A DNA stretch of 64,000 nt from Paenibacillus pinisoli (GTDB lineage: Bacteria; Bacillota; Bacilli; Paenibacillales; Paenibacillaceae): positions 1 to 64,000 of the forward strand of contig NZ_QXQB01000008.1 of assembly GCF_003605435.1 (NCBI RefSeq), in the 5' to 3' direction. How positions within the stretch are numbered: the stretch's first letter is position 1; each line of letters begins with the position of its first letter. The notes under the pieces were generated by a model, which made no database searches, was not told the DNA's origin, and saw only the letters and a program-made list of their open reading frames with translations. Position numbers and translations under genes: made by a program. Below are positions 45,550-54,833 of the stretch, piece after piece.

Positions 45550-47223
45550 ATGGAGAGCGCTGTGGATAATAAGACATCATCCTCGAACTTTATTAAAAAT
45601 ATCGTTGTAGAAGATTTGAAGAGCGGCCGCGTGCAGGAAGTTATTACTCGCTTCCCGCCTGAGCCGAACGGATATTTGCATATCGGACATGCCAAGTCGA
45701 TCTGCCTGAATTTCGAGCTCGCCGACGAGTTCAAGGGCAAGACGAACCTGCGGTTCGACGACACGAATCCGGCTAAGGAAGACACGGAATATGTAGATGC
45801 GATTAAAGAAGACGTACAATGGCTCGGATTTCATTGGGATGAGCTCAGATTTGCATCGGATTATTTTGAAGAATTATACAATCGGGCGGTTCTTCTAATT
45901 AAGAAAGGCAAAGCGTATGTATGCGACCTGACAGCGGAGCAGACCCGCGAGCTGAGAGGATCGCTTACGGAGCCGGGCAAGGACAGCCCGTACCGCAACC
46001 GCAGCGTGGAGGAAAACCTGGATTTGTTCGCGCGCATGCGCGCAGGCGAATTTAAGGAAGGCGAACGCGTATTGCGCGCCAAAATCGACATGGCTTCCCC
46101 GAATATTACTATGCGTGATCCGGTGCTGTACCGCATCTCGCATGCTCATCACCATCGCACGGGCGACGCTTGGCATATTTACCCGATGTACGATTATGCG
46201 CATCCGCTTAGCGACGCGATCGAGGGCATCTCTCATTCGATCTGTACGCTTGAGTTCGAGGATCACAGACCGCTTTACGATTGGGCGATCGCAGAATGCG
46301 AGATGGAGTCGCAGCCGCGCCAGTACGAATTCGCTCGTCTGAACGTTACGAATACGGTGATGAGCAAGCGCTACTTGAAGCAGCTCGTGGACGAAGGCAT
46401 TGTCGACGGCTGGGACGATCCGCGGATGCCGACAATCAGCGGCATGCGCCGCAAGGGCTTTACGCCGGAGGCGATTCGCACGTTCTGCCGCGAGATCGGC
46501 ATTGCGAAAAGCAACAGCGTGGTTGATGAGCGGAACCTGGAGCACTTTATCCGTGAGGATCTGAAGCTGAAGGCGCTTCGCACAATGGCGGTGCTTCGCC
46601 CGCTGAAGGTCGTGATTACGAACTACCCGGAAGGACAGACGGAGCTTCTGGATGCAGAGAATAATGCGGAGAATGAAGAGATGGGCGTTCGCCAAATCCC
46701 GTTCTCGCGTGAAATCTATATCGAGCGCGACGACTTTATGGAGAATCCGCCAAGCAAGTACTTCCGCCTGTTCCCTGGCAACGAAGTGCGCCTGAAGCAT
46801 GCGTATTTCATTACGTGCCAGGATGTCATTAAGGACGAGAACGGAGAGGTCGTAGAGCTGCATTGCACGTATGATCCGGCGACGAAGAGCGGCAGCGGCT
46901 TCAATGCACGCAAGGTGAAGGGGACGATTCACTGGGTGGAAGCCTCGCAAGCGATCCCTGCAGACTTCCGTCTGTTCGAACCGCTTATTCTGGATGAGTC
47001 CAAGGAAGAGGATACTTCGTTCCTGGAGCGGATCAATCCGAACTCCCTTCAAGTGGAGCAAGGCTTTGTAGAGCCGAACATGAGGGAGGCGGCTGGCGGC
47101 GACAAGTTCCAATTCTTCCGCCATGGCTACTTCAATGTCGATCCGAAGGATTCGACTTCGGAGAAGCTGATTTTCAACCGTATCGTATCGCTCAAGAGCT
47201 CATTTGATCCTGCCAAAGCCTAA
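45550..47223 (+). CDS. glnS: Glutaminyl-tRNA synthetase
   Basis: 557-residue class I synthetase. HIGH motif in [16 protein letters not shown] and KMSKS-type motif MSKRYLKQL. GlnRS-specific N-terminal [13 protein letters not shown] and anticodon-binding beta barrels at the C-terminus ([21 protein letters not shown]). ATG at 45550 is preceded by GGGAAAGG. Most bacilli lack GlnRS and amidate Glu-tRNA-Gln with GatCAB, so this gene is probably of transferred origin. Confidence 0.95.
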   Translation: MESAVDNKTSSSNFIKNIVVEDLKSGRVQEVITRFPPEPNGYLHIGHAKSICLNFELADEFKGKTNLRFDDTNPAKEDTEYVDAIKEDVQWLGFHWDELRFASDYFEELYNRAVLLIKKGKAYVCDLTAEQTRELRGSLTEPGKDSPYRNRSVEENLDLFARMRAGEFKEGERVLRAKIDMASPNITMRDPVLYRISHAHHHRTGDAWHIYPMYDYAHPLSDAIEGISHSICTLEFEDHRPLYDWAIAECEMESQPRQYEFARLNVTNTVMSKRYLKQLVDEGIVDGWDDPRMPTISGMRRKGFTPEAIRTFCREIGIAKSNSVVDERNLEHFIREDLKLKALRTMAVLRPLKVVITNYPEGQTELLDAENNAENEEMGVRQIPFSREIYIERDDFMENPPSKYFRLFPGNEVRLKHAYFITCQDVIKDENGEVVELHCTYDPATKSGSGFNARKVKGTIHWVEASQAIPADFRLFEPLILDESKEEDTSFLERINPNSLQVEQGFVEPNMREAAGGDKFQFFRHGYFNVDPKDSTSEKLIFNRIVSLKSSFDPAKA

Positions 47224-47246
47224 AGGTTAAGGTTCGGTAAGGCGGG

Positions 47247-47284
47247 CAGCCTGTCAAGCTTTCCGCTTGGCAGGCTGTTGTTCG
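47247..47284 (+). terminator. Terminator after glnS
   Basis: Stem cagcctgtcaag/cttggcaggctg (12 bp, one mismatch as G-U), then ttgttcgtt. Confidence 0.75.
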
Positions 47285-47304
47285 TTAAGAGGGGGTTTTA
47301 GGAG

Positions 47305-47934
47305 ATGGCGGATAAGCTTCTTCGCAACAGCATAGTGCTGGCAGGCGGCAGAAGCAGCCGGATGGGGCAGGACAAGGCGCTGCTGCTCATAGAAGGAGAG
47401 CCGCTGCTGGCCCGGTTGGTCCGACAATTGTCGGAGGTATCGGAATGCGTGACGATCGCGACAGGCACGGGGGACCGGGCAGAGCGCTATCGCGCTGTTC
47501 TGCAGAACCCGCTGCCGGAGGCAACCATCCTTTTTGCAGAAGACCGTTATCCAGGCGAGGGCCCATTATCGGGGTTGCATGCAGGACTTTGCGTCATAAA
47601 GGAAGAAGGTTATGTCTTGGTGACGGCCTGCGACATGCCGGATATTTCTTCGTCATTGCTCCTTAGGCTGCTTGAGGCGAGCTCAAGCGGCTCTGATGTG
47701 ATCTATGCGCAGGGACTGCCGTTCCATGCGCTCTATCATACTCGCGTGGTCAGATTGCTGGGAGAGGCGCTGGAGCAGAGGAGTTTGCGGGTGATGAGCT
47801 TTCTTGGCGGGCTAAATACTACCGTCTTGCCGCTAGAGATCGATGGTTTAGAAGCGTCGGCGGAGCTGTTCAATCTGAATACGCAGGAAGAGTACCGAAA
47901 TTATTTGAATAGAATGCGGAGAGATGGATCATGA
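47305..47934 (+). CDS. mobA: Molybdenum cofactor guanylyltransferase
   Basis: 209 residues with MobA motifs: [16 protein letters not shown] at residues 12-27 (GTP binding), [10 protein letters not shown] at ~85-94, and TACDMP with the metal-binding Asp. Attaches GMP to molybdopterin. No other molybdenum-cofactor gene is nearby. ATG with GAGGGGG/TAGGAG upstream. Four-base overlap with the next gene. Confidence 0.9.
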   Translation: MADKLLRNSIVLAGGRSSRMGQDKALLLIEGEPLLARLVRQLSEVSECVTIATGTGDRAERYRAVLQNPLPEATILFAEDRYPGEGPLSGLHAGLCVIKEEGYVLVTACDMPDISSSLLLRLLEASSSGSDVIYAQGLPFHALYHTRVVRLLGEALEQRSLRVMSFLGGLNTTVLPLEIDGLEASAELFNLNTQEEYRNYLNRMRRDGS

Positions 47935-48446
47935 GCACACCTACTTATGACATTCAGGATGCAAGGCCAGAGGATCTGGAGCAGATTGTAGCGATATATA
48001 ATTCCACGGTCGCAAGCCGTACGGTTACGGCAGATTTGGAGCCGGTATCGGCAGGGAGCCGCCAGGCATGGTTCGACGCGCATTCGTCCGGGAAGCACCC
48101 GATCTGGGTGGTGCGGATGGAGGATGGAAGCATTGGCGCCTGGATGAGCTTTCAAGCCTTCTATGGGCGGCCTGCCTATCAGGCTACCGCTGAGATTAGC
48201 ATCTATATTGCGGAGGAACAGCGGGCGAAGGGATTAGGCTCCTTCCTCGTGGAGCGAGCGATCGCAGAATGCCCGAGGCTTGGCCTGACCACGCTGCTTG
48301 GATTCGTCTTCGGCCACAATGAACCGAGTCTTCGGCTGCTGCGCAAATTCGGCTTCCTTCAATACGGGCTCCTGCCGCGGGTAGCGACACTCGACGGCAT
48401 CGAGAGGGATCTTGTTATTATGGGCCGGAGAATCGATGCGGAGTAA
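47931..48446 (+). CDS. GNAT acetyltransferase, phosphinothricin-acetyltransferase-like
   Basis: 171 residues. Shows [17 protein letters not shown] and the loop [17 protein letters not shown], and [21 protein letters not shown]. The family (YwnH/Pat) acetylates methionine analogues or phosphinothricin. Start overlaps the mobA stop (ATGA). Substrate unknown. Confidence 0.88.
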   Translation: MSTPTYDIQDARPEDLEQIVAIYNSTVASRTVTADLEPVSAGSRQAWFDAHSSGKHPIWVVRMEDGSIGAWMSFQAFYGRPAYQATAEISIYIAEEQRAKGLGSFLVERAIAECPRLGLTTLLGFVFGHNEPSLRLLRKFGFLQYGLLPRVATLDGIERDLVIMGRRIDAE

Positions 48447-48468
48447 AAGCTGATAGCAATCGGAAGGG

Positions 48469-48933
48469 GTGATCGACGTCAGGCTCTATCGAAAGGCTTT
48501 CAGCAAGCATACCGGCTTTAATGTGGCTGTGACGCTGCTTGCAGCTCTCTATGCCTTGATTATGCTGAACTTGTTGTTTTTGCGCGACCGTTACATGATG
48601 GACGGATATGCGTACAATTTCGTTCCATTCGATACGATCCAGCGTTATGTGGTACACCGCGATCATTTTAACTTCGATACCTGGTTCAAGAACCTGTTCG
48701 GCAATTTGGTCCTGTTTATCCCGATCGGCATGTTTCTGCCGCTCTTGAATACGCGCTTCCGGAGCAGCTTGATGCTGATTGCGGTTACCGTTATTCTAAT
48801 TGGCATTATTGAGACGGCGCAGATGCTGCTGCGGGTAGGCAGCTTTGATATTGACGATATTATATTGAACACGGCCGGCGCCTGGATTGGTTTGCTGCTG
48901 ACCCGGCCATTCATGAGGAGAGAGAAGCGATGA
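48469..48933 (+). CDS. VanZ-family membrane protein
   Basis: 154 residues with four membrane helices and the VanZ pattern YNFVPFDTI, NLFGNLVLFIPIGMFLPLL, IETAQMLLRVGSFDIDDIILNTAGAWIG. VanZ proteins have been linked to low-level teicoplanin resistance but their normal job is unclear. The GTG at 48469 overlaps a GGAAGGGG site, so its start is uncertain and an alternative downstream initiation is possible. Stop overlaps hisC start. Confidence 0.8.
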   Translation: MIDVRLYRKAFSKHTGFNVAVTLLAALYALIMLNLLFLRDRYMMDGYAYNFVPFDTIQRYVVHRDHFNFDTWFKNLFGNLVLFIPIGMFLPLLNTRFRSSLMLIAVTVILIGIIETAQMLLRVGSFDIDDIILNTAGAWIGLLLTRPFMRREKR

Positions 48934-50003
48934 GCAAATATTGGAGTCCGCTGGCCGGATCGCTGGAGCCCTATGTGCCTGGCGAGCAGCCGAAGGACAA
49001 ATCGTATATTAAGCTGAATACGAATGAGAATCCGTACCCGCCTTCCCCCAAGGCGACAGAAGCGATCAAAGCAGCAGCGGACAGCGATCTCAGGCTTTAC
49101 CCTGACCCGACGTGCGATATATTGATCAAGGAAGCTGCCCGCTATTATGGCCTGCAGGAGAAGCAGGTATTCGTCGGCAACGGCTCCGATGAAGTGCTGG
49201 CCTTCGCCTTTGCCGCCTTCTTCGACCCTGCAAAACCGGTCTTATTCCCTGATATTACATACAGCTTCTACAAGGTTTATGCCAAAATGTACGGCTTGCA
49301 GCCTAAGCTGATTCCTGTAGAAGAAGACTTCGCGATTCCGCTGGAGCAATTCGCAGGCAATGCGGAGCATACCGGCATAATTCTGCCGAATCCGAATGCG
49401 CCTACGGCGAAGCTGCTGCCGCTGTCCGATCTGGAGTCGCTGCTGGAGAGGAATCCGGACCGCGTCGTTATTATAGACGAGGCTTACATCGATTTCGGCG
49501 GGGAATCTGCAGTGAAGCTTATTCCGCGCTATCCGAACCTGCTCGTGATCCAGACGCTCTCAAAATCCAGATCGCTAGCAGGCTTGCGCGTAGGCATGGC
49601 CTTCGGCTCCGAAGAGCTGATTGAGGGCCTGGACCGGATCAAAAATTCATTCAACTCCTATACGCTGGACCGGCTCGCTCTCTATGGCGCAGTTGCCTCC
49701 CTTCAAGATGAGGCTTACTTCCGCGAGACGACCGGCAAGGTCATGGAGACGCGCGAGCGCGTAGCCGGACGCGTAGCTGAGATGGGCTTCAAGCTGACCG
49801 ATTCCAAAGCCAACTTCCTCTTTATCTCGCATCCGGCCATTGCAGCCAAAGAGTTGTTCCTTCGCCTTCGCGAGAAAGGGGTATTGGTTCGTTATTTTGC
49901 TTCCCCGCGTATTGACCAATACCTCCGTGTGAGTATTGGAACCGACGAGGAAATGGATGCGTTCTTGGCCGCGCTGGAGGAAAGTGTAAGAGAGTTGTCT
50001 TAA
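48930..50003 (+). CDS. hisC: Histidinol-phosphate aminotransferase
   Basis: PLP-dependent class II aminotransferase of 357 residues. Begins with YVPGEQ, then LNTNENPYPPSP, PLP-binding lysine in TLSKSRSLAGLRVG, and LDEAYIDFGG-like segment (VIIDEAYIDFGG). Converts imidazole acetol phosphate to histidinol phosphate; many homologues also serve Tyr/Phe. It stands apart from other his genes, so it may be a second copy. Overlaps the VanZ gene by 4 bp. Confidence 0.92.
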   Translation: MSKYWSPLAGSLEPYVPGEQPKDKSYIKLNTNENPYPPSPKATEAIKAAADSDLRLYPDPTCDILIKEAARYYGLQEKQVFVGNGSDEVLAFAFAAFFDPAKPVLFPDITYSFYKVYAKMYGLQPKLIPVEEDFAIPLEQFAGNAEHTGIILPNPNAPTAKLLPLSDLESLLERNPDRVVIIDEAYIDFGGESAVKLIPRYPNLLVIQTLSKSRSLAGLRVGMAFGSEELIEGLDRIKNSFNSYTLDRLALYGAVASLQDEAYFRETTGKVMETRERVAGRVAEMGFKLTDSKANFLFISHPAIAAKELFLRLREKGVLVRYFASPRIDQYLRVSIGTDEEMDAFLAALEESVRELS

Positions 50004-50020
50004 TAGCAGCATGAAAAGGC

Positions 50021-50070
50021 AAAAAGGGTGCCGCAGCAGCCAGTCATCTGGCCAAGCGGCACCCTTTTTG
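50021..50070. terminator. Bidirectional terminator after hisC
   Basis: Stem aaaaagggtgccgc/gcggcaccctttttg around a 21-nt loop, between convergent genes. Confidence 0.85.
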
Positions 50071-50081
50071 CATTGTTTTAG

Positions 50082-53000
50082 TTATTCGTATACAACACCT
50101 GCATAATATTCAATGACATCGCGAAGCACCATGAAGAATTCTCCGTTCGTCAACGCCGTTTGGTCGGTGATCCCGTTTATCGTCTCCTGCTTTAGCCATC
50201 CGCTATTTAAAAATTCGTCCAGCGTCAGAGACTCCGCTTTCTCATTATCCATCGCATGGGCAATGGTTTTGATAGCTTGATCAAGCGTCAGCTTCTGCTC
50301 GGCCGGCTGATCGACACCGGCAATCGCTGCTGAAGGATCGCCGTGGAAGTAATCGGCATGCTGCTTCTTCACGCGATTCATGCTGTATACAATGCGCTGC
50401 ATGTTGGACTTGCCGTCCAAGTCGTAGGCCATGTTGTCATGATTGCCGCTGGTCAGAAGCATGCTGACAGCTGCCACCAGGCCTTTGTACGCTTTATGCT
50501 TCACATAATAAGGCGTCTCGAAAGCATTCATGTTCAGCTCCATGCCTTGCTTGGTCAATCTGTCGCGCAGCTGCGCAATCAGCTCGGTCGACTTAGACAG
50601 CTCGCGGAAGGTGATGTTGTTCTCGGCTGCCATCTTGGCTGCCACCCCCGCAGCTTCAGCGGTCGCCATGCCAAGCGGGATGACACGCGCGCTGCCATGC
50701 GGCAGCGAATCGAAGCTGGCTGCGCGTCCAACCACAAGCAGTCCGTCGACCTTCTGCGGCACCAAGGTGCGGAATGGAACGCCATACTGCAATGGCGAAT
50801 AAAGGACAAAGCCTGTATCCGTGTTGCTGGTTGCTTGAATATCGACATCATAAGAGCCATAGGCTACGGCATCCCAATGATCGCGGTTCGCCATCAGGTC
50901 AGCCATGGTCAGGCGGTATTCGCCTTGAATATGTCTCGTCTCCCGCACGTACAGCTCATCGAAGGTATAGGCAAGCTCCAGGTTTTTGAACTCGGAGTAG
51001 GTATCCTTCAAATATTGCACGATACGCGGCGCCTCGGAGCGCCCAAGCTCCATCGCCGATTGCAGGCTAGCCGGATCGAGCGGGTCGATTCCGAACAGAT
51101 GCATGGCATTGATCAGGATCGTATCGTCGTTCTGCCGGCCTACATTCAGCCCGCGCAGCTTGACCCGCTCAGGATCGCTGGACACATAGTTCGCAGCGTC
51201 ATGGAAGCCCCATGCGCTCATTGCATCAATGCCTGTATTCGGGATCTTGCCGAAGGAGTCCCACACCTCTTGCGTAACGCCTTTCAGGGCAAAAACAAGC
51301 GTAACGGCCATCTGGGCTTCCGGATCGCCGATATCTGAGCGGCCCTGCGTGAACGGAACGCCGGCTGCCGCTGCAAGATCGCCGTCTTGCGTAGCGTCGA
51401 TGACGGCAGGCGCGGAGATATCCAGGCTTGTCCCGTCTGCCTTCACAATCCGCAGTCCCTTCACGACCCGATTGCCGTCAGTTCCCGCCTCTACAATAGG
51501 CTCCATAGATTGTGTCTTCATCAGCAAGTCAATATTGTCTTCGGCTGCTACCATGCTGTTGAATGCATTGGCAGCCGTATTCACGTCGAAGGAAGTGCCT
51601 TCTACTTTGTCATACCATTCCTGGAAGATGCCTTTGTTCAGGAAATTATGCTTGCCTGGAACGGAAGACTTCTTCGGCGAGTAGTTCAGATCGAGCGTAT
51701 TCAGCCCGCCGACTGTCATCAGACCGCCCAATATTTCACGGTTCTTGCCGTCAACGAGAAGGACGTTCAGCCCATTCCTGGCTGCGGAGACAGCAGCTGC
51801 GATGCCCTCGGGATCCGTGCCGGCTACGATAACATCATAGCTGTCTTGCAGCTCCTCGATATAATGCACCTCGGCAAGCTCCTGTCTATTGTTGGTGTTG
51901 ACCGTATCATTGGAGCGCAGCCAGGTATAGCCGGCCGCAGCGATGACACCCAGGACGAGCACGACGGAAGTGATGCCAACAATCGTTTTCTTCCTGGAAG
52001 CAGCCGGCGCATCATCCGGCAGCTGAAGCCCTTTGCGCGGCACATTGCCGAACAGCACCCACGAGAACGGCACAAAACGCGATACGATCGCTACTGTGAA
52101 CCACGATGCTGCCAGCATCACTACCCAGCTGCCGAAGTAGCTGAGATGCTCCATCCATGCCGAGCCGAAGCTTGGCATATAGCGGTCGTACAGCATCAGG
52201 AACAACAGGTGGATGAGATAGATGCCGAACGACAGCTGCCCCATTCTGTATAGAACTTTCGAGATCCATCTCGGCATATGCCGGTAGATGAAGAAGGCGA
52301 GCCCGATTACGACAAGCGCGGCGAAGAAGGAATGGAAGTTCCACAGAAACTCATAGAGCATTCCATGATAACGGGTCCCGTATGCTCGCGCATTGAAATA
52401 GACATGCACATGGTACAGCGATACTCCGAGCCAAGCGCCGATGAGCACTACCCAGAATAGCACGCGGCTGATCGACACGTTTTCCTTGGTCATGGCTAGC
52501 CAGCTCTTGATTCTCGGGAAAAAGACGCCCATAAAGGCACCTGCGAAGAAGAATGAGAAATACGACGGCGCAAGGCTGCCTTTGTTGTCCAGCTGCCAGT
52601 CGTAGAAATTGAAATAGACAAAGATCCATTGCAAAATGAAGCCTGCCGGCACAAATCCATATACGATGCGCGGCCAGCGCTTAGCCGCCCATAGGACGAT
52701 CGGGAACAGCAGATAGAACTGAATGCTGATATAGACGAAATATAAGTGCGAATATACTCGGCCGTTCACCAGCTTATCCAGAAACTCATTCATCGCCTCC
52801 ATATTCCATAGAGGCAGATTGTTGGCCCATTTAATATAAATAAAATAAATGGCTGAAAATAATATGTAAGGAATAATAATGTAAAGCAGGCGCTTCTTAT
52901 AGAAGCTTGCGATCAGCTTGCCGTCCAGCGGACGGTTGTAATAGCTGTAGAAGAGAACGAAGCTGCTTAACAAAATAAAGGTCGGCGTTCCGTATTTCAT

Positions 53001-53162
53001 GAATATATTCACGAAGTTATAGAAGAAGAAATAAGCCGACTCCTTCATATAGACGGTTGCTGCGGCGCTCGCATGCACGGACAGCACGCCGATAATTGCA
53101 ATGGCTCTCACCAGTTGCAACTCGGGGATATGCTCTTTTTTCAAATTCGATTGATTGGTCAT
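50082..53162 (-). CDS. Acyltransferase 3 – FAD oxidoreductase fusion protein
   Basis: 1026 residues in one open frame. Residues ~8-365 are an OafA/YrhL-type acyltransferase 3 with ~10 membrane helices (ELQLVRAIAIIGVLSVHASA at the start). A helix at ~392-410 follows, then ~430-1020 are a FAD_oxidored (PF12831-like) domain with the dinucleotide motif VIVAGTDPEGIAAAVSAARNG. The C-terminal domain is on the outer face after the last helix, which is unusual for a FAD enzyme. ATG at 53162 with GGTAGGATC upstream. Function unknown; acylation and oxidation of the same exported polymer is one possibility. Confidence 0.85.
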   Translation of the reverse strand: MTNQSNLKKEHIPELQLVRAIAIIGVLSVHASAAATVYMKESAYFFFYNFVNIFMKYGTPTFILLSSFVLFYSYYNRPLDGKLIASFYKKRLLYIIIPYILFSAIYFIYIKWANNLPLWNMEAMNEFLDKLVNGRVYSHLYFVYISIQFYLLFPIVLWAAKRWPRIVYGFVPAGFILQWIFVYFNFYDWQLDNKGSLAPSYFSFFFAGAFMGVFFPRIKSWLAMTKENVSISRVLFWVVLIGAWLGVSLYHVHVYFNARAYGTRYHGMLYEFLWNFHSFFAALVVIGLAFFIYRHMPRWISKVLYRMGQLSFGIYLIHLLFLMLYDRYMPSFGSAWMEHLSYFGSWVVMLAASWFTVAIVSRFVPFSWVLFGNVPRKGLQLPDDAPAASRKKTIVGITSVVLVLGVIAAAGYTWLRSNDTVNTNNRQELAEVHYIEELQDSYDVIVAGTDPEGIAAAVSAARNGLNVLLVDGKNREILGGLMTVGGLNTLDLNYSPKKSSVPGKHNFLNKGIFQEWYDKVEGTSFDVNTAANAFNSMVAAEDNIDLLMKTQSMEPIVEAGTDGNRVVKGLRIVKADGTSLDISAPAVIDATQDGDLAAAAGVPFTQGRSDIGDPEAQMAVTLVFALKGVTQEVWDSFGKIPNTGIDAMSAWGFHDAANYVSSDPERVKLRGLNVGRQNDDTILINAMHLFGIDPLDPASLQSAMELGRSEAPRIVQYLKDTYSEFKNLELAYTFDELYVRETRHIQGEYRLTMADLMANRDHWDAVAYGSYDVDIQATSNTDTGFVLYSPLQYGVPFRTLVPQKVDGLLVVGRAASFDSLPHGSARVIPLGMATAEAAGVAAKMAAENNITFRELSKSTELIAQLRDRLTKQGMELNMNAFETPYYVKHKAYKGLVAAVSMLLTSGNHDNMAYDLDGKSNMQRIVYSMNRVKKQHADYFHGDPSAAIAGVDQPAEQKLTLDQAIKTIAHAMDNEKAESLTLDEFLNSGWLKQETINGITDQTALTNGEFFMVLRDVIEYYAGVVYE

Positions 53163-53293
53163 GATCCTACCTTTCCTCTTGCCGGTATTAGGGGCCAAAT
53201 CGATTAAATGGTATCATTATCATATAGGAAGATGCAAGATTGAGAGGCTGCAAATATTGGAAGGCAGGGGCGAAGTCCATCCGCGGCTTTGCA

Positions 53294-53325
53294 TTAAAAA
53301 AGCGGCTGCCTCATGGGCGCCGCCG
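53294..53325 (-). terminator. Terminator of the small gene at 53343
   Basis: On the minus strand: stem gcggc/gccgc with loop, then six T residues, 18 bp after the stop. The region 53163-53293 shows nothing else. Confidence 0.75.
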
Positions 53326-53342
53326 TCTTGCTTCTTGACCTG

Positions 53343-53555
53343 CTATTGCTCCTTGTCGAAAGCCTCTATCAGCTCCCTTGCCCGTTCGATCTCTTTCTTC
53401 GGCACATGAATCCGTTTCAGCGTACTTCCTTCAAAGGTGATTTTGGACTTGATGCCATGGCTCTTGAACAGTGCCTGAAGCCGATCGATCACATCTGTCC
53501 TTGATCCTGTTTCCGTGCGCACCGCAACCCAGCGGTTGCCGAACAAACCCATCGT
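53343..53555 (-). CDS. Hypothetical protein, 70 aa (signal-transducing DUF2007-like?)
   Basis: Small alpha/beta protein: WVAVRTETGSRTDVIDRLQALFKSHGIKSKI then RIHVPKKEIERARELIEAFD. The beta-alpha-beta-beta-alpha order resembles DUF2007, but I am not sure. ATG at 53555 is preceded by GGAGGTGA; an upstream in-frame extension of 23 codons has no site. The 253-bp gap to the Rrf2 gene contains its promoter and operator. Confidence 0.7.
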   Translation of the reverse strand, partial: TMGLFGNRWVAVRTETGSRTDVIDRLQALFKSHGIKSKITFEGSTLKRIHVPKKEIERARELIEAFDKEQ

Positions 53556-53749
53556 ATTCACCTCCTCTTCCGCGCCGCTCGCCGCGCTTGTTTGGAGACT
53601 CCTTTCATATATATTCAGGGCCATGATTCGCTCATGACTGCGTTGGTTAAAATTATAAAGAAGGCGGCCATTCGTACGGTGTGCGAATCCCGGTGAATAT
53701 GTGTTCGCAGACTATGGGCAATCTAATGGGGAAGCGGGCCGGATTGCGC

Positions 53750-53784
53750 TTGACAACATCAACTGTAACGGATATTATTACAGT
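53750..53784 (+). promoter_or_regulatory. Rrf2 gene promoter with overlapping operator
   Basis: TTGACA (53750-53755), 17-bp spacer, TATTAT (53773-53778). An inverted repeat ACTGTAA (53762-53768) / TTACAGT (53778-53784) spans the -10 box, the layout expected for an autorepressor site. Confidence 0.75.
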
Positions 53785-53808
53785 ATAACGCAGGGAGGCC
53801 CGCTTACC

Positions 53809-54225
53809 GTGAACAGTGAATTTACAATTGCCGTACACAGTCTCGTCTACTTGGCTTATTTGCCAGAGAAGATGGCAAGCAGCGACATGATCTCCGATAA
53901 CGTGCGTACGCATTCCGCCCGTGTCCGCAAGGTGATGAGCGCATTGCGCAAAGGCGGCTTTGTCGAAACTCGGGAAGGCTCCGGCGGAGGCTACCGACTG
54001 ACGCTTGATCCGGAATCCGTTACGCTCGCAGACATCTATCGCGTCATGGCTCAAGGCTCGCTTATACCGAGCTGGTGCTCCGGCAGTCCAGAGATGGAAT
54101 GCGTCGTGGGCTCCAATATGAATCAGGTCATGTTCGGCATCTTTTGCCAGGCGGAGCAACAACTGGAGGAGCATTTCAGAGGCATTACGATCAGCGATGT
54201 CCTGAAGCAAATTCATGCCTGCTAA
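53809..54225 (+). CDS. Rrf2-family transcriptional regulator
   Basis: 138 residues with the Rrf2 winged helix: FTIAVHSLVYLAYLPE, RKVMSALRKGGFVETREGSGGGYRL, ITLADIYRVM. Three Cys in the C-terminal half (WCSG, MECVVG, FCQ), which could hold an Fe-S cluster or sense thiol stress, but spacing is not that of IscR. GTG start with GGGAGG upstream. The operator in its own promoter suggests autoregulation; trxA, 128 bp downstream, may be a target. Confidence 0.88.
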   Translation: MNSEFTIAVHSLVYLAYLPEKMASSDMISDNVRTHSARVRKVMSALRKGGFVETREGSGGGYRLTLDPESVTLADIYRVMAQGSLIPSWCSGSPEMECVVGSNMNQVMFGIFCQAEQQLEEHFRGITISDVLKQIHAC

Positions 54226-54353
54226 CAGAGGTTGTTCAAAAAGTCGTCTATTGATTACGAAGCATGTCCGAGATGCCTATTCGACACAGCTTATCTTTGG
54301 TGAGACGGGACTTCCCTTTATCATAAACATGTCTTTAGAGAGGATGATTGACA

Positions 54354-54668
54354 ATGGCAGCAGTAGCATTGACAAAAGATAACTTTACACAAAGCGTAGA
54401 GAGCGGCGTATCCTTGGTAGACTTCTGGGCTCCATGGTGCGGACCTTGCAAAATGCAGCTTCCAATCGTTGAGGAGCTTGCGGGCGAGCTTGCAGGCCAA
54501 GCAACAATCGCAAAAATCAACGTGGACGAAGAGCCTGAGCTGGCTTCCCAGTTCGGCGTAATGAGCATTCCGACTTTGATTCTGTTCAAAGACGGCCAGC
54601 CAGTCGACAAAATGGTCGGTCTGCAAAGCAAAGACGCTCTGAAAAACAAAATCTCCAACCAAATGTAA
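54354..54668 (+). CDS. trxA: Thioredoxin
   Basis: 104 residues with the active site WAPWCGPCKM at ~25-34, cis-proline in SIPTLILF and typical length. Reduces disulphides in the cytoplasm. ATG at 54354; GAGAGGATG upstream. Codon use is that of highly expressed genes. The 128-bp gap from the Rrf2 gene shows no clear promoter pair. Confidence 0.95.
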   Translation: MAAVALTKDNFTQSVESGVSLVDFWAPWCGPCKMQLPIVEELAGELAGQATIAKINVDEEPELASQFGVMSIPTLILFKDGQPVDKMVGLQSKDALKNKISNQM

Positions 54669-54701
54669 GAACTTAGCCGTCCTTATATGAAGGGCGGATG
54701 G

Positions 54702-54751
54702 AACGCCGCCGTACTTGCAGCGAAAGCTGCCGGGACGGCGGCGTTTTTTAT
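54702..54751 (+). terminator. Terminator after trxA
   Basis: Stem aacgccgccgt/acggcggcgtt, inner hairpin gcagc/gctgc, then six T residues. Confidence 0.9.
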
Positions 54752-54833
54752 TTTATTTAAAATCTGCAACCGTATGTCAGACAATCTCGTTATAAATATG
54801 AATAAATTTACAATTAAGTCAGGAGGAACGAGA

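Noticed and set aside
54226-54353. Segment 'gttgttcaaaaagtcg' that resembles an insertion-sequence end
   Set aside because: Only a short match with no partner repeat or target duplication nearby.
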